Shown here piece by piece: positions 54,637-63,678 of a stretch of DNA of 64,000 nucleotides. The stretch lies in NCBI GenBank assembly GCA_903838055.1, contig CAILWV010000044.1, positions 1 through 64,000 of the forward strand, in the 5' to 3' direction. A program made the translations under genes and the position numbers. Source of the DNA: an uncultured Bacteroidota bacterium. GTDB lineage: Bacteria > Bacteroidota > Bacteroidia > Flavobacteriales > Flavobacteriaceae. Every line of letters starts with the position of its first letter. Within the stretch, counting starts at the first letter, position 1. Under the pieces are notes generated by a model that did no database searches, had not been told where the DNA came from, and was given only the letters and a program-made list of their open reading frames with translations.

Positions 54637-55296
54637 TTAGTCTATAACCATTTCTGGTATTTCGCCTTCAATAATTAGTTTAGCTTCAGTAGATGCGATG
54701 ATGTGTTCCACTGTAACTCCTGGCGCGCGTTCTAATAGTTTAAATCCATTTGTAGTGATTTCTATAACAGCTAATTCGGTAACTACTTTTTTTACACAAC
54801 CAACTCCTGTCAATGGCAAACTACATTCTTTAAGAATCTTGCTTTCTCCTGCTTTGTTAACATGCATCATTGCAACTATAATATTATCTGCAGATGCAAC
54901 TAAATCCATAGCGCCACCCATACCTTTTACCATTTTACCTGGAATTTTCCAGTTGGCAATATCTCCATTTTCAGAAACTTCCATAGCGCCAAGAATGGTT
55001 AAATCTACATGTTGCCCTCTAATCATGCCAAAACTAAAAGCAGAGTCAAAAAAGCTTGCTCCCGGTAAGGTTGTGATGGTTTGTTTCCCTGCATTTATTA
55101 AATCGGCGTCTTCTTCTCCTTCAAATGGAAAAGGACCCATACCTAGAACTCCGTTTTCACTTTGAAATTCTACCGAAATATCGGTGCGAACATAATTAGC
55201 AACTAATGTTGGAATTCCAATTCCTAGATTTACATAGAAACCATCTTTGACTTCTTTGGCAATTCGTTTTGCAATTTCGTTTTTATCTAATGCCAT
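54637..55296 (-). CDS. scoB: 3-oxoacid CoA-transferase subunit B
   Basis: The 219-residue protein starts with the family pattern IAKRIAKEVKDGFYVNLGIGIPTLVANYV. The catalytic glutamate is in FQSENGVLGMGP (near 46). The GAMEVSENGDIANWKIPGKMVKGMGGAMDL region (in pieces, near 107) is typical of subunit B. With subunit A, 2 bases upstream, it moves CoA between succinyl-CoA and acetoacetate. Length is standard. Confidence 0.93.
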   Translation of the reverse strand: MALDKNEIAKRIAKEVKDGFYVNLGIGIPTLVANYVRTDISVEFQSENGVLGMGPFPFEGEEDADLINAGKQTITTLPGASFFDSAFSFGMIRGQHVDLTILGAMEVSENGDIANWKIPGKMVKGMGGAMDLVASADNIIVAMMHVNKAGESKILKECSLPLTGVGCVKKVVTELAVIEITTNGFKLLERAPGVTVEHIIASTEAKLIIEGEIPEMVID

Positions 55297-55298
55297 TG

Positions 55299-56000
55299 TT
55301 ACGTTCTTTTTCTGGTAGTTCTTTGTTCTATTCTTTTTTCAAATTTCTCTCCTTGGAAAATACGTTGTATTAATATTCCTGGGATGTGTACTTGATTTGG
55401 ATCTAGTGTTCCAACTGGTAATAATTCTTCTACTTCTGCAATTGTTATTTTGGCTGCACCACACATGCAAGGATTAAAGTTTCTTGCAGTTCCTTTAAAC
55501 ATTAGGTTTCCCGCTTCATCACCTTTCCAAGCTTTAACGATAGCAAAATCTGCTTTAAAAGCATGTTCCATAACATGCATTTTGCCATTGAATTCTCTAA
55601 CTTCTTTACCGATAGCGACTTCTGTTCCGAATCCTGCAGGGGTAAAAAACGCAGGAATTCCAGCTTGTGCAGCACGGCAACGTTCCGCTAAAGTTCCTTG
55701 TGGAATAAGTTCAACATCTAATTCACCAGAAAGCATTTGGCGTTCAAATTCAGCATTTTCGCCAACATAAGACGAAATCATTTTTTTGATTTGTTTTTCT
55801 TGCAATAATAAACCAAGACCAAAATCATCAACACCTGCATTGTTAGAAATACAGGTTAGATTTTTAGTTTGTTTTTTTACTAATTCTGAAATACTGTTTT
55901 CTGGAATTCCACAAAGGCCAAAGCCACCTAACATAATAGTCATATTGTCATCAATTCCTTGAAGTGCTTCTTGAACCGAGTTAACTTTTTTATTTATCAT
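55299..56000 (-). CDS. scoA: 3-oxoacid CoA-transferase subunit A
   Basis: The 233-residue protein has the signature [13 protein letters not shown] (near 22), the [15 protein letters not shown] segment and [31 protein letters not shown] (in pieces). This is subunit A of succinyl-CoA:3-ketoacid CoA-transferase. It pairs with scoB and would degrade acetoacetate to acetoacetyl-CoA. A dispersed repeat lies directly upstream, with no promoter box recognised between. Confidence 0.93.
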   Translation of the reverse strand: MINKKVNSVQEALQGIDDNMTIMLGGFGLCGIPENSISELVKKQTKNLTCISNNAGVDDFGLGLLLQEKQIKKMISSYVGENAEFERQMLSGELDVELIPQGTLAERCRAAQAGIPAFFTPAGFGTEVAIGKEVREFNGKMHVMEHAFKADFAIVKAWKGDEAGNLMFKGTARNFNPCMCGAAKITIAEVEELLPVGTLDPNQVHIPGILIQRIFQGEKFEKRIEQRTTRKRT

Positions 56001-56035
56001 AGTAAAACTAGAAGTTTTATTTATTTGAAAACTGT

Positions 56036-56156
56036 TTTATTGATTCCCAATCTTTCCGATGGCTTAGCCCTGATAGCAGCGGAAATCCTGTTATTGTGTA
56101 GATTGCTTCGCAAGCTCGCAATGACAGATTGCAGCGGAAAGCAGGATTGGCTCCTG
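56036..56156. repeat. dispersed element with GCAGCGGAAA repeats
   Basis: The gap between scoA and the PBP1A gene carries a GC-rich element. GCAGCGGAAA occurs at 56076-56085 and 56131-56140; the first is preceded by TAGCCCTGATA and the second is followed by GCAGGATTGGCTCC. The middle includes GATTGCTTCGCAAGCTCGCA. This design is common in Bacteroidota gaps. It resembles the element between hemC and hemD. Confidence 0.65.
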
Positions 56157-56162
56157 AAAAAA

Positions 56163-58478
56163 CTATAGTCCAAATTCATCTGGATTTTGTTCTTCTGTAT
56201 CTGTAGAATCTGTTGCAACGTGTTTTGGTGCAGAGTAACAATCTACTTTTATTGAGAAATTCTCAGGTCTTTCAAAATCGTCTTTAGAGACTTGGAGTTC
56301 AGGATCTTCGTAACATTTTTTCATAAAATATCCCCAAATTGGTAATGCAGCGGTTGCTCCTTGGCCGTAAGTTATACTTTTAAAATGCGCTGAACGATCT
56401 TCACAACCTACCCAAACACCTGTTACTAAATTAGGTACCATGCCAATAAACCAACCATCGGATTGGTTTTGAGAAGTTCCAGTTTTTCCTGCAATCGGGT
56501 TTTTAAACACGTATGGATAACCAGTCCAACGGTTGTCACCGCTTCCGCCACCTTCAGTTCTTAGTCTTTCACCAGATCCACCTTCGGTAACGCCTTCAAG
56601 TAATTTTATTACGGCAAATGAAACGTCTTTACTCAATACATCGTGTGATTCTGGAACAGGTTCAAAAACTACAGCTCCGTTTTTATCTTCTATTCTTGAT
56701 ATGAATTGTGGTTTAATGTATACACCTTGATTTGCAAAAGTACTATAAGCTGCGACCATGTCTTGTACTGTAATATCTACTGCACCAAGTGCAATGGAGG
56801 GCTGCACTGGAATTTCAGATGTAACGCCTAATTTTTTTGTTAGTTCAACTACTGCTTCGGGGCCAGTTCTGTCTATTAATTTAGCAGAAATAATATTTAC
56901 CGAATTTGCTAGTGCTCTTTTCAGAGTCATCATTCCTCGGTATTTGTTATCTGAATTTCTTGGTTCCCAATCTTCGGTTACATGGTGACGTCCTTTTCGA
57001 ATCATGAATGGAGCATCTAGCAAGGTGTCGCAAGGAGACATTCCTAATTGTTCGATTGCCGTAGCATACACAAAAGGTTTAAATGTTGATCCCACTTGAC
57101 GGGCCCCTTGGCCTACGTGATCGTACTGAAAATATTTATAATTGATACCGCCAACCCAAGCTTTTATTTGCCCAGTTTGTGGTTCCATAGACATTAATCC
57201 TGCTTGCAAGAAATGTTTGTAATAACGAATAGAATCAAGCGGCGTCATGATTGTATCTCGATCTCCTTTCCAAGAGAAAACTGTCATTTTTGTTTTAACT
57301 TTAAATGAGGCAATAATTTCTTCATCGGTTTTATCATCTGCTTTTAGAATGCGCCATCTTTCAGAATTTTTCATCGCTTGATTGAAAATTTTATCTGTTT
57401 CAACATCTGTGAGATTTACAAATGGCGCGTTTTTATTGCTTTTTTGTTGGATAAAAAATTCTTCTTGCAAGTTTTTAACGTGTGCAAGTACCGCTTCTTC
57501 AGCATGTTCTTGGATTTTAGAATCAAGAGTAACATAAATTTTTAGACCATCTCCATAAATATCATATTCCTCACCATCGGGTTTTTTATTTTCTTTCACC
57601 CAATTTTTCATATAATCCCGAAGGTATTCTCTAAAATAGGTTGCAGTACCATCTAAATGACTTTCAGGGTGAAAGTCTAATACGATTGGTTTTCTCTCTA
57701 ATATTTTTTTAGCAGATTCTTCTAAATGTTTGTTTCTGACCAATTGCCCTAATACAACATTTCTTCTTTTGATTGCTTTTTCAGGACGTCTAACAGGGTT
57801 AAATAATGACGGATTAGTAAGCATCCCTACCAACAATGCACTTTCTTCGACTTTTAAATCACGCGGTTCTTTATTGAAATAAACTTTAGCAGCTGAGCGA
57901 ATTCCTACTGCGCCATTTACGAAATCTACCTGATTGAAATACAATGCAATAATTTCATTTTTAGTATATTGTCTTTCCAATCTAACGGCAATAATCCATT
58001 CTTTTGCTTTTTGAATCATCCTAAAAGGAAGAAATTTAGATCCTTCACCATGAAACAAAAGTTTTGCTAATTGTTGGGTAATGGTACTCGCTCCGCCATT
58101 AGATCCTAATTTTGCTGCTGCCCCAAAAGTACGTCTTGCATCAATACCAGAGTGCTCGTAAAAACGTTCATCTTCAGTAGAAACCAGAGCGTCTACAAGA
58201 GATTTTGGCAAATCTTTATATTTAATAGCAGTTCTATTTTCATTATAGAATTTTCCTAATGTTACTCCATCTGAGGAAATAATTTCGGTTGCTAGATTAG
58301 AGTTTGGATTTTCTAAATCTTCAAAGGAAGGCATCTTACCAAAAAGGCCCCACGATGCAAATATGAAAAATAAGAAGATGCCTCCAATACTGTAGAAAAA
58401 GACTTTCCAAAATTTCTTTTGGTAGTATTTTAAGTCTTTTATAGGCGTGTTTTTTTTACTGTTATTTATTACTGCCAT
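56163..58478 (-). CDS. class A penicillin-binding protein (PBP1A type)
   Basis: The 771-residue bifunctional peptidoglycan synthase has an N-terminal membrane helix (about 26-46) and a glycosyltransferase 51 domain with the catalytic Glu102 in TEDERFYEHSGID and GASTITQQLAK. A transpeptidase domain carries STFKPF (nucleophilic Ser), SVNIISAKL (SxN) and KTGTSQNQSDGWFIG (KTG). It polymerises and cross-links glycan strands at the inner membrane. It lies 6 bases downstream of gldH in a minus-strand set. Confidence 0.95.
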   Translation of the reverse strand: MAVINNSKKNTPIKDLKYYQKKFWKVFFYSIGGIFLFFIFASWGLFGKMPSFEDLENPNSNLATEIISSDGVTLGKFYNENRTAIKYKDLPKSLVDALVSTEDERFYEHSGIDARRTFGAAAKLGSNGGASTITQQLAKLLFHGEGSKFLPFRMIQKAKEWIIAVRLERQYTKNEIIALYFNQVDFVNGAVGIRSAAKVYFNKEPRDLKVEESALLVGMLTNPSLFNPVRRPEKAIKRRNVVLGQLVRNKHLEESAKKILERKPIVLDFHPESHLDGTATYFREYLRDYMKNWVKENKKPDGEEYDIYGDGLKIYVTLDSKIQEHAEEAVLAHVKNLQEEFFIQQKSNKNAPFVNLTDVETDKIFNQAMKNSERWRILKADDKTDEEIIASFKVKTKMTVFSWKGDRDTIMTPLDSIRYYKHFLQAGLMSMEPQTGQIKAWVGGINYKYFQYDHVGQGARQVGSTFKPFVYATAIEQLGMSPCDTLLDAPFMIRKGRHHVTEDWEPRNSDNKYRGMMTLKRALANSVNIISAKLIDRTGPEAVVELTKKLGVTSEIPVQPSIALGAVDITVQDMVAAYSTFANQGVYIKPQFISRIEDKNGAVVFEPVPESHDVLSKDVSFAVIKLLEGVTEGGSGERLRTEGGGSGDNRWTGYPYVFKNPIAGKTGTSQNQSDGWFIGMVPNLVTGVWVGCEDRSAHFKSITYGQGATAALPIWGYFMKKCYEDPELQVSKDDFERPENFSIKVDCYSAPKHVATDSTDTEEQNPDEFGL

Positions 58479-58484
58479 AGTATA

Positions 58485-58970
58485 TTAATTTGTAGATTCT
58501 ACTCGAAAACCTATTTCTGTAATCCCTTTTAAATTCTCAACACCAGCAATTTTTCCGGTTTGTCTAACCGCTTGTTGGACATGTATTTTGTATTCTCCTT
58601 TTTGGTTAAAAGGCACATTTTCTTTGTAAAAAAGTTTACTTTCTTTAATATCTGTAAATCCTTCTCCCATAAGAGTTCCATCAGGATTTGCCATTTTATA
58701 TTCTAAAGTATCTACGATTACTTTTTTATTTGGTTGTTCAAGAGATACAATTAAAAATAAATTATCAAATGGATAATCGTTGTTGTCTCTTACGTTTAAA
58801 AATAGGTTGTATCTTTTTTCACTTTCTAATTTAGGCAATTTGAAAGTAAGAATACTGTCTTGATGCCAAGAATTGCCTATTGATTTATATTCGTCGAAAA
58901 CGAGTTTCTTGTCACAAGAAATAACAAACAAAACCATTAAAATAAATAGAATGCTATTTTGGATCTTCAT
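58485..58970 (-). CDS. gldH: gliding motility lipoprotein GldH
   Basis: The 161-residue protein has a lipobox (VISC, Cys19) followed by DKKLVFDEYKSIGNSWH. The later segments YNLFLNVRDNNDYPFDNLFLIV, DTLEYKMANPDGTLMGEGFTDIKESKL and GITEIGFRVE (in pieces) closely match GldH of F. johnsoniae as I remember it. GldH is needed for gliding, and the Gld set is linked to type IX secretion. It overlaps the end of the ricT-like gene by 17 bases. Confidence 0.93.
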   Translation of the reverse strand: MKIQNSILFILMVLFVISCDKKLVFDEYKSIGNSWHQDSILTFKLPKLESEKRYNLFLNVRDNNDYPFDNLFLIVSLEQPNKKVIVDTLEYKMANPDGTLMGEGFTDIKESKLFYKENVPFNQKGEYKIHVQQAVRQTGKIAGVENLKGITEIGFRVESTN

Positions 58971-60234
58971 TTTTTTTAATAATAATTACTGGCCTTTTAA
59001 CTTCTGGTTTTTGATTTTGATTTTGCCCTTGTTTTTGATTTTGTCCTTGTCCTTGTCCTTGTTTGGAATTCGGATTTTGTTTAAAATTCGGATTTTGGTT
59101 TGAATTAGAAGCTTTATTTTTGGATTTATTTTTACTTCTTTTAGGTTGATCAAAACGCGTTAGACTTTCTTGTCCCATAGCGTTATTAAAGTTTGCTTCT
59201 TGTTCAACAACAATTTCTATAGCAAAATCTTCTAGTGAAGAAACTCTTTTTTTCTCTTTATTTTGTGCAATTATCTCTTTAACCTGTTCGATTTTTAGAA
59301 TATGCCAACTTGAAAAATTATCAGTATAGGCAAACCACATTAGCCCTTTGAAAATGTCTTGCTTTTGGCAAATAGCATCTCCTTTTTCAGTGTGTAATTT
59401 GGTTTCAAATTCCGGAAAATCTTTAAGAGCATCTAAATAAGTATCCAATTCGTAATTCAAACAACATTTCAATTTTCCGCATTGCCCAGCCAATTTTTGT
59501 GGGTTAAGAGACAATTGTTGGTATCTAGCTGCAGAGGTGTTTACACTTCTAAAATCGGTTAACCATGTAGAACAACACAACTCTCTACCACAAGATCCAA
59601 TTCCGCCAAGTCGAGCTGCTTCTTGACGAAAGCCTACTTGTTTCATTTCGATTCTAGCTTTAAAAACTTGAGCAAATTCTTTAATTAATTGACGAAAATC
59701 TACTCGATCTTCGGCAGTGTAATAAAAAATTGCTTTTGAGCCATCTCCTTGAAATTCGATATCTGAGATTTTCATTTGCAATTTTAAAGCGATTGCAATT
59801 TCTCTAGCTTTAATCTTCATGGCTTCTTCCTTATCTCGGGCATCACTCCAAATATCAATGTCTTTTTGTGATGCTTTTCGATATATCTTGGCAATTTCAG
59901 CACTAGTGTGATTCACGCCTTTTTTCTTCATTTGAATCTTAACTAATTCTCCTGTAAGGGTTACAATCCCAACATCATGACCAGGAGAAGCTTCTGTAGC
60001 AACTACATCTCCAATGCTTAATGTAAGTTTTTCTGTATTTCTGTAGAATTCTTTTCTTCCGTTTTTAAAACGTACTTCTACACAATCAAACGGAGTTTCT
60101 CCATTAGGTAAACTCATATTTGAAAGCCAATCGAAAACAGTTAATTTATTGCAGCTATCGGTGCCGCAAGTCCCATTATTTTTACAACCCTTTGGTGCAC
60201 CACCATCCGAAGTTGAACAACTTGTACATGCCAT
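58954..60234 (-). CDS. PSP1-domain protein of the RicT/YaaT family
   Basis: The 426-residue protein has a Cys-rich N-terminus (MACTSCSTSDGG and GCKNNGTCGTDSC, eight cysteines in 30 residues), a PSP1 domain (about 40-270) and conserved cysteines in GRELCCSTWL and GKLKCCLNYEL. RicT works with RicA and RicF in Bacillus in an Fe-S complex affecting mRNA processing; the Bacteroidota function is unknown. The C-terminal 60 residues are an Asn/Gln/Lys/Pro low-complexity tail of short repeats (GQGQGQNQKQGQNQNQ), with matching DNA repeats at about 59010-59110. It overlaps gldH, as I recall for flavobacteria. Confidence 0.85.
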   Translation of the reverse strand: MACTSCSTSDGGAPKGCKNNGTCGTDSCNKLTVFDWLSNMSLPNGETPFDCVEVRFKNGRKEFYRNTEKLTLSIGDVVATEASPGHDVGIVTLTGELVKIQMKKKGVNHTSAEIAKIYRKASQKDIDIWSDARDKEEAMKIKAREIAIALKLQMKISDIEFQGDGSKAIFYYTAEDRVDFRQLIKEFAQVFKARIEMKQVGFRQEAARLGGIGSCGRELCCSTWLTDFRSVNTSAARYQQLSLNPQKLAGQCGKLKCCLNYELDTYLDALKDFPEFETKLHTEKGDAICQKQDIFKGLMWFAYTDNFSSWHILKIEQVKEIIAQNKEKKRVSSLEDFAIEIVVEQEANFNNAMGQESLTRFDQPKRSKNKSKNKASNSNQNPNFKQNPNSKQGQGQGQNQKQGQNQNQKPEVKRPVIIIKKNEDPK

Positions 60235-60407
60235 AATTTATATATGTAGTATTGCTATAAAGCAATTTAAGTTTATAAAACGATTAATTTGTAAAGATAG
60301 TATTTTTATAAAATATATTCCAATAAAAAAATCCCAAAAACCAAAGCTTAAATTAACGTTTGGAATTTGGAATTTATGTTATTTTGAATCTGTTTTTTTT
60401 AAAATTT

Positions 60408-61766
60408 TTAAGGGACAATTTTAAATAATTTATCTGACAATCTTACTCTAAAAGGCACTTCGAAGGTTACTTTATCACCAATTTTTGCAACACTATTTTC
60501 GTTTCCATTAACCAACATTTTTTCTAAAATCAATTCTTGATTTCCAGTTGTTGGTCCCGAAATTAAGATTTTATCGCCAATGTTTAATTCGTTATTTTCA
60601 ATGATGAAAAGTCCAACTTGAGCTTTTACGTAGTAATGTTGAACGTTGCCAAGAAGCACTTTTTTGAGTTTTATTTTCTGACGAATGTCACTGGATTTAT
60701 TTGCAACAGCTAATGATTTGTTAGATAGTTCGCCCGAATGTTTGAACAACAATTTATCCGATTTTCCTTTTCGGAACACTTTGTTACCTACTTGAATTCC
60801 TCTACGAAGTTTAACCTGTTCTACTAATGGCAAATGAATGGTATCTAAACATTCAACCGAACAGCAATTTTCCATTGCGGCTTTACAATCGTCACATTGA
60901 ATAAATAATAAATGGCAACCATCGTTTTCACAATTGGTGTGGTTGTCACAAGGTTTTCCGCATTGGTGGCATTGAGAAACTATATCGTCTGTAATTCGTT
61001 CGCCTAAACGATGGTCAAAAACAAAGTTCTTTCCGATGAATTTACTTTCTAGATTTTCTTCTTGAATTTGTTTGGCATAATTGATAATTCCGCCTTCCAA
61101 CTGAAATACATTTTTAAAACCTTGATGCTTAAAATAGGCAGAAGCTTTCTCACAACGAATTCCACCAGTGCAATACATCACTAGGTTTTTATCTTCTTTA
61201 AAATCTTTTAATTGTTCGTTGATAATTGGTAAACTTTCTCTAAAAGTTTCTACATCTGGAGTAATGGCGCCTTTAAAATGACCAATTTCGCTTTCGTAAT
61301 GATTTCTAAAATCGACCACAATAGTATTTGGATCTTCTAAAATCTGATTGAATTCGGCCGCTTTTAAGTGTACTCCAATGTTGGTAACATCAAAAGTTTC
61401 GTCGTTCAATCCGTCGGCTACAATTTTATCACGAACTTTTACAGTTAGTTTTAAAAAAGAATGGTCGTCGTGTTCTACGGCAACATTCAATCGAATGCCT
61501 CTCATAAAATCATAAGCTTCTAAAGTTTCCCGAAAGGCTTCAAAGTTTTCGGCAGGAACACTCATTTGTGCGTTAATTCCTTCTTTGGCAACGTAGGTTC
61601 TGCCAAGGGCATCTAGTTGGTTCCAAGCAATGAATAAATCGTCGCGAAATTTTTTAGGATCTTCAATTTTTGCATACGCATAGAAAGACAACGTAAGGCG
61701 TTGTTTACCGGCTTGGTCAATAAGTTCGGCTCTTTCTTCTGCGCTTAAGGTGTTATACAGTTGCAT
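60408..61766 (-). CDS. trhO: tRNA uridine(34) hydroxylase TrhO with an extra C-terminal domain
   Basis: The 452-residue rhodanese-family protein has an N-terminal alpha/beta domain (about 1-110) and a rhodanese domain with catalytic Cys199 in MYCTGGIRCEKAS. A Cys/His-rich zinc-binding-like stretch (about 266-306: CHQCGKPC, then CDDC and CCSVEC) follows. TrhO makes 5-hydroxyuridine at position 34 of some tRNAs using O2. E. coli TrhO has about 350 residues, and here about 90 more (365-452) form a beta-rich domain (VGLFIIENNELNIGDKILISGP). This looks like the EF-Tu domain 2-type barrel at the end of U32 peptidases. Fold assignment of the tail is inference. Confidence 0.88.
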   Translation of the reverse strand: MQLYNTLSAEERAELIDQAGKQRLTLSFYAYAKIEDPKKFRDDLFIAWNQLDALGRTYVAKEGINAQMSVPAENFEAFRETLEAYDFMRGIRLNVAVEHDDHSFLKLTVKVRDKIVADGLNDETFDVTNIGVHLKAAEFNQILEDPNTIVVDFRNHYESEIGHFKGAITPDVETFRESLPIINEQLKDFKEDKNLVMYCTGGIRCEKASAYFKHQGFKNVFQLEGGIINYAKQIQEENLESKFIGKNFVFDHRLGERITDDIVSQCHQCGKPCDNHTNCENDGCHLLFIQCDDCKAAMENCCSVECLDTIHLPLVEQVKLRRGIQVGNKVFRKGKSDKLLFKHSGELSNKSLAVANKSSDIRQKIKLKKVLLGNVQHYYVKAQVGLFIIENNELNIGDKILISGPTTGNQELILEKMLVNGNENSVAKIGDKVTFEVPFRVRLSDKLFKIVP

Positions 61767-61820
61767 GCTATAAACGTTTAAGGTTAGAATTATTGAACTC
61801 TAAATGGAAGAATTCAATTG

Positions 61821-61828
61821 CAAATGTA
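61821..61828 (-). promoter_or_regulatory. -7 box of trhO
   Basis: On the minus strand this reads TACATTTG, matching TAnnTTTG, 54 bases before the trhO ATG. The -33 region is T-rich without a clear TTG. Confidence 0.45.
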
Positions 61829-61846
61829 AAAAATTTTAGTTTAAAA

Positions 61847-61879
61847 AACCCTGTCAGAGTTCAAAACTCTGACAGGGTT
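61847..61879. terminator. 15-bp palindrome, probable terminator of the bacilliredoxin gene
   Basis: AACCCTGTCAGAGTT (61847-61861) and its perfect complement (61865-61879) are separated by 3 bases, giving a very stable hairpin. It lies downstream of the bacilliredoxin stop (minus strand) and upstream of trhO. The same CTGTCAGAGTT palindrome is, as I recall, a repeated element in flavobacterial genomes. Confidence 0.65.
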
Positions 61880-61893
61880 GTAAATTTAAAATA

Positions 61894-61937
61894 GCCACAG
61901 ATTCACAGATTAATAATAAAATCTATGAATCTGCGGC
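61894..61937. repeat. CCACAGATTCACAGATT inverted repeat
   Basis: Arms of 18 bases at 61894-61911 and 61920-61937 match as reverse complements at 16 of 18 positions with an 8-base loop. It lies beside the 15-bp palindrome in the same gap. Confidence 0.65.
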
Positions 61938-61958
61938 AAAATTTTTGTTTATTACGTC

Positions 61959-62369
61959 TTAGCAATACTCTGCGTAAGCGTCTTTTAAGTTGTCTGCAAT
62001 CATTTCAGCAGGGCGACCTTCAATGTGGTGACGTTCTAGCATATGAACCAATTCTCCGTTTTTAAACAACGCCATACTTGGTGATGAAGAAGGGAATGGA
62101 AACATTTGTTGGCGAGCAGCATCAACAGCATCTTTATCAACTCCAGCAAAAACTGTAATTAAATGATCTGGTTTCTTTGCACCGTCTAAACTCATTTTTG
62201 CTCCCGGGCGTGCATTTCTTGCAGCACATCCACAAACTGAATTTACGACTACCAAAGTAGTTCCTTCCGATTTAATTGCATTTTCTACTTCGCTTGCGCT
62301 ATATAAATTTTGAAAACCTGCATCTGTAAGTTCAGCACGCATTGGGTTTACCATTTCTTCTGGATACAT
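61959..62369 (-). CDS. bacilliredoxin (BrxA/BrxB family)
   Basis: The 136-residue thioredoxin-like protein has the CGC motif typical of BrxA/BrxB (YphP/YqiW) in VVNSVCGCAARNARPG (near 53-55). In Firmicutes these proteins remove bacillithiol from oxidised proteins; flavobacteria also carry this family. Length and start are normal. It ends at a strong palindrome and has its own -7 box. Confidence 0.92.
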   Translation of the reverse strand: MYPEEMVNPMRAELTDAGFQNLYSASEVENAIKSEGTTLVVVNSVCGCAARNARPGAKMSLDGAKKPDHLITVFAGVDKDAVDAARQQMFPFPSSSPSMALFKNGELVHMLERHHIEGRPAEMIADNLKDAYAEYC

Positions 62370-62401
62370 AATTATTTATGATTTAAGATTTTTTACTTCT
62401 G

Positions 62402-62409
62402 CAAAGATA
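62402..62409 (-). promoter_or_regulatory. -7 box of the bacilliredoxin gene
   Basis: On the minus strand this reads TATCTTTG, matching TAnnTTTG, 32 bases before the ATG at 62369. I see no convincing -33 box at the usual distance. Confidence 0.5.
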
Positions 62410-62471
62410 ATTAGAATTCTCATCATAAGATTAGTTCCAACCATAAAGATTTCTTATATCAAAATAGAAAA

Positions 62472-63614
62472 TTATAAATTAAATATTCTTCTTAATAAAG
62501 CTTTAATAAACAAACCTTTTGGGCATTTCCAAATTACTTTTAAGTCTTCAAAAAATGAAGTTTCTTCATCTAGAAATTTAAAAATTAAAGAGGTATTTCC
62601 TTTTTGAAACATAGAAGAAAAAATAGAGAAACCCAGTTGATTTTTCTTATCTAATATGTCTAAAAGCAATAAATCATAAAACCAGAATTTGTCTCTTTTA
62701 TGAAATTTTATAAAGTTGGAGTTTACTTCTAGAAACTGCACCAATTGTTTTGCTTTTTTAGTAGTATTTTTAAAAGTATAACCCGTACTGGCTTTGGTCC
62801 ATCCGCCAATGGAACCTATATTTAATATATTTTTTGTGTTGTGTTTCCAAAACGGGTAGCACGTCATAGGGATATTTCCTTGTTCTTTTTCAAGTATTTC
62901 ATATTCGGAAATTCCAAGTTTTTGGAGATACTTTTGAATTTCTTTTTCGTATTCGGGTTTAGAAAGTAACTCTTTAGAAAACAACGTATATTCTAATAAG
63001 GCTTCATTGGTTGAAGTTGGCAAAACATACATAAATCGTGTATTGCCTTTTTGCTCTACTGAAAAATCCATGAAAGTTGCAATCTCTTTATTGAAAACGG
63101 CTTCCTTTGATTTAATAAACCAACCTATAAAATGCTGTTGCAGTAAAGGATATTTGTTTTGATTTTTTACTAATTCCCAGTTGAAAATAGAATTGAAAAT
63201 TTTGTTGCAAGTATAATTTTCAGACTCTGTTTTTACGATGCAATGCTCTCCTAATTCTTCAAAATCAATAATTTTTTGATTAACAAAATGAATGTTTTCT
63301 TGTTTGGAAATCAAATCGAAAACCAAATTATAAAAATCCAATCCTTTAATCATGTTGTATTTGTATGGCTTAAGATCTAATTTTCTTTCGAAAGTGTCTG
63401 TTTTAAACCAAGCCGAATCCCATTTGGTATGTGCTAAATTTTGGAAACTATCTTCTGTATCCCAAAAGCACCATGTTCTATCGTTGGTTTTTTTACGATT
63501 TTCATCTAAAAGCAAAATCGATTTATCTTGAAATTTTCCAGATAAAATCATTTCATAAACCGTCATTAAAGCCGATAATCCTGCGCCAGTAAATATATAA
63601 TGGTAATGTTTCAC
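62472..63614 (-). CDS. crtY: lycopene beta-cyclase (CrtY family)
   Basis: The 380-residue flavoprotein starts with a dinucleotide-binding motif (YIFTGAGLSALMTVYEMI) and has NDRTWCFWD (near 45), FNSIFNW (near 143), FMDFSVEQ (near 183) and NIGSIGGWTKASTGYTF (near 265). This fits CrtY-type lycopene cyclases, which form the beta rings of beta-carotene and zeaxanthin. No other carotenoid gene is in the window. The start at 63614 is supported by a promoter box just upstream. Confidence 0.9.
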   Translation of the reverse strand: MKHYHYIFTGAGLSALMTVYEMILSGKFQDKSILLLDENRKKTNDRTWCFWDTEDSFQNLAHTKWDSAWFKTDTFERKLDLKPYKYNMIKGLDFYNLVFDLISKQENIHFVNQKIIDFEELGEHCIVKTESENYTCNKIFNSIFNWELVKNQNKYPLLQQHFIGWFIKSKEAVFNKEIATFMDFSVEQKGNTRFMYVLPTSTNEALLEYTLFSKELLSKPEYEKEIQKYLQKLGISEYEILEKEQGNIPMTCYPFWKHNTKNILNIGSIGGWTKASTGYTFKNTTKKAKQLVQFLEVNSNFIKFHKRDKFWFYDLLLLDILDKKNQLGFSIFSSMFQKGNTSLIFKFLDEETSFFEDLKVIWKCPKGLFIKALLRRIFNL

Positions 63615-63618
63615 GTTT

Positions 63619-63626
63619 CAAATATA
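63619..63626 (-). promoter_or_regulatory. -7 box of crtY
   Basis: On the minus strand this reads TATATTTG, matching TAnnTTTG, only 4 bases before the ATG at 63614. The message would be leaderless or nearly so. Confidence 0.5.
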
Positions 63627-63650
63627 TAGAATTCTTTAAAATTTAATCTG

Positions 63651-63658
63651 TATTTTTG
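63651..63658 (+). promoter_or_regulatory. -7 box of the Nramp gene
   Basis: TATTTTTG matches TAnnTTTG and lies 20 bases before the ATG at 63679. It sits back to back with the crtY promoter in a 64-base shared gap. Confidence 0.5.
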
Positions 63659-63678
63659 ACCTGAATTAGTAAATACCT

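Noticed and set aside
54698..55165. 155-codon plus-strand ORF opposite scoB
   Set aside because: scoB is a certain gene in the other strand; the antisense product has no recognisable feature.
55450..55770. 106-codon plus-strand ORF opposite scoA
   Set aside because: It is a shadow of a certain gene, with no start context and no family resemblance.
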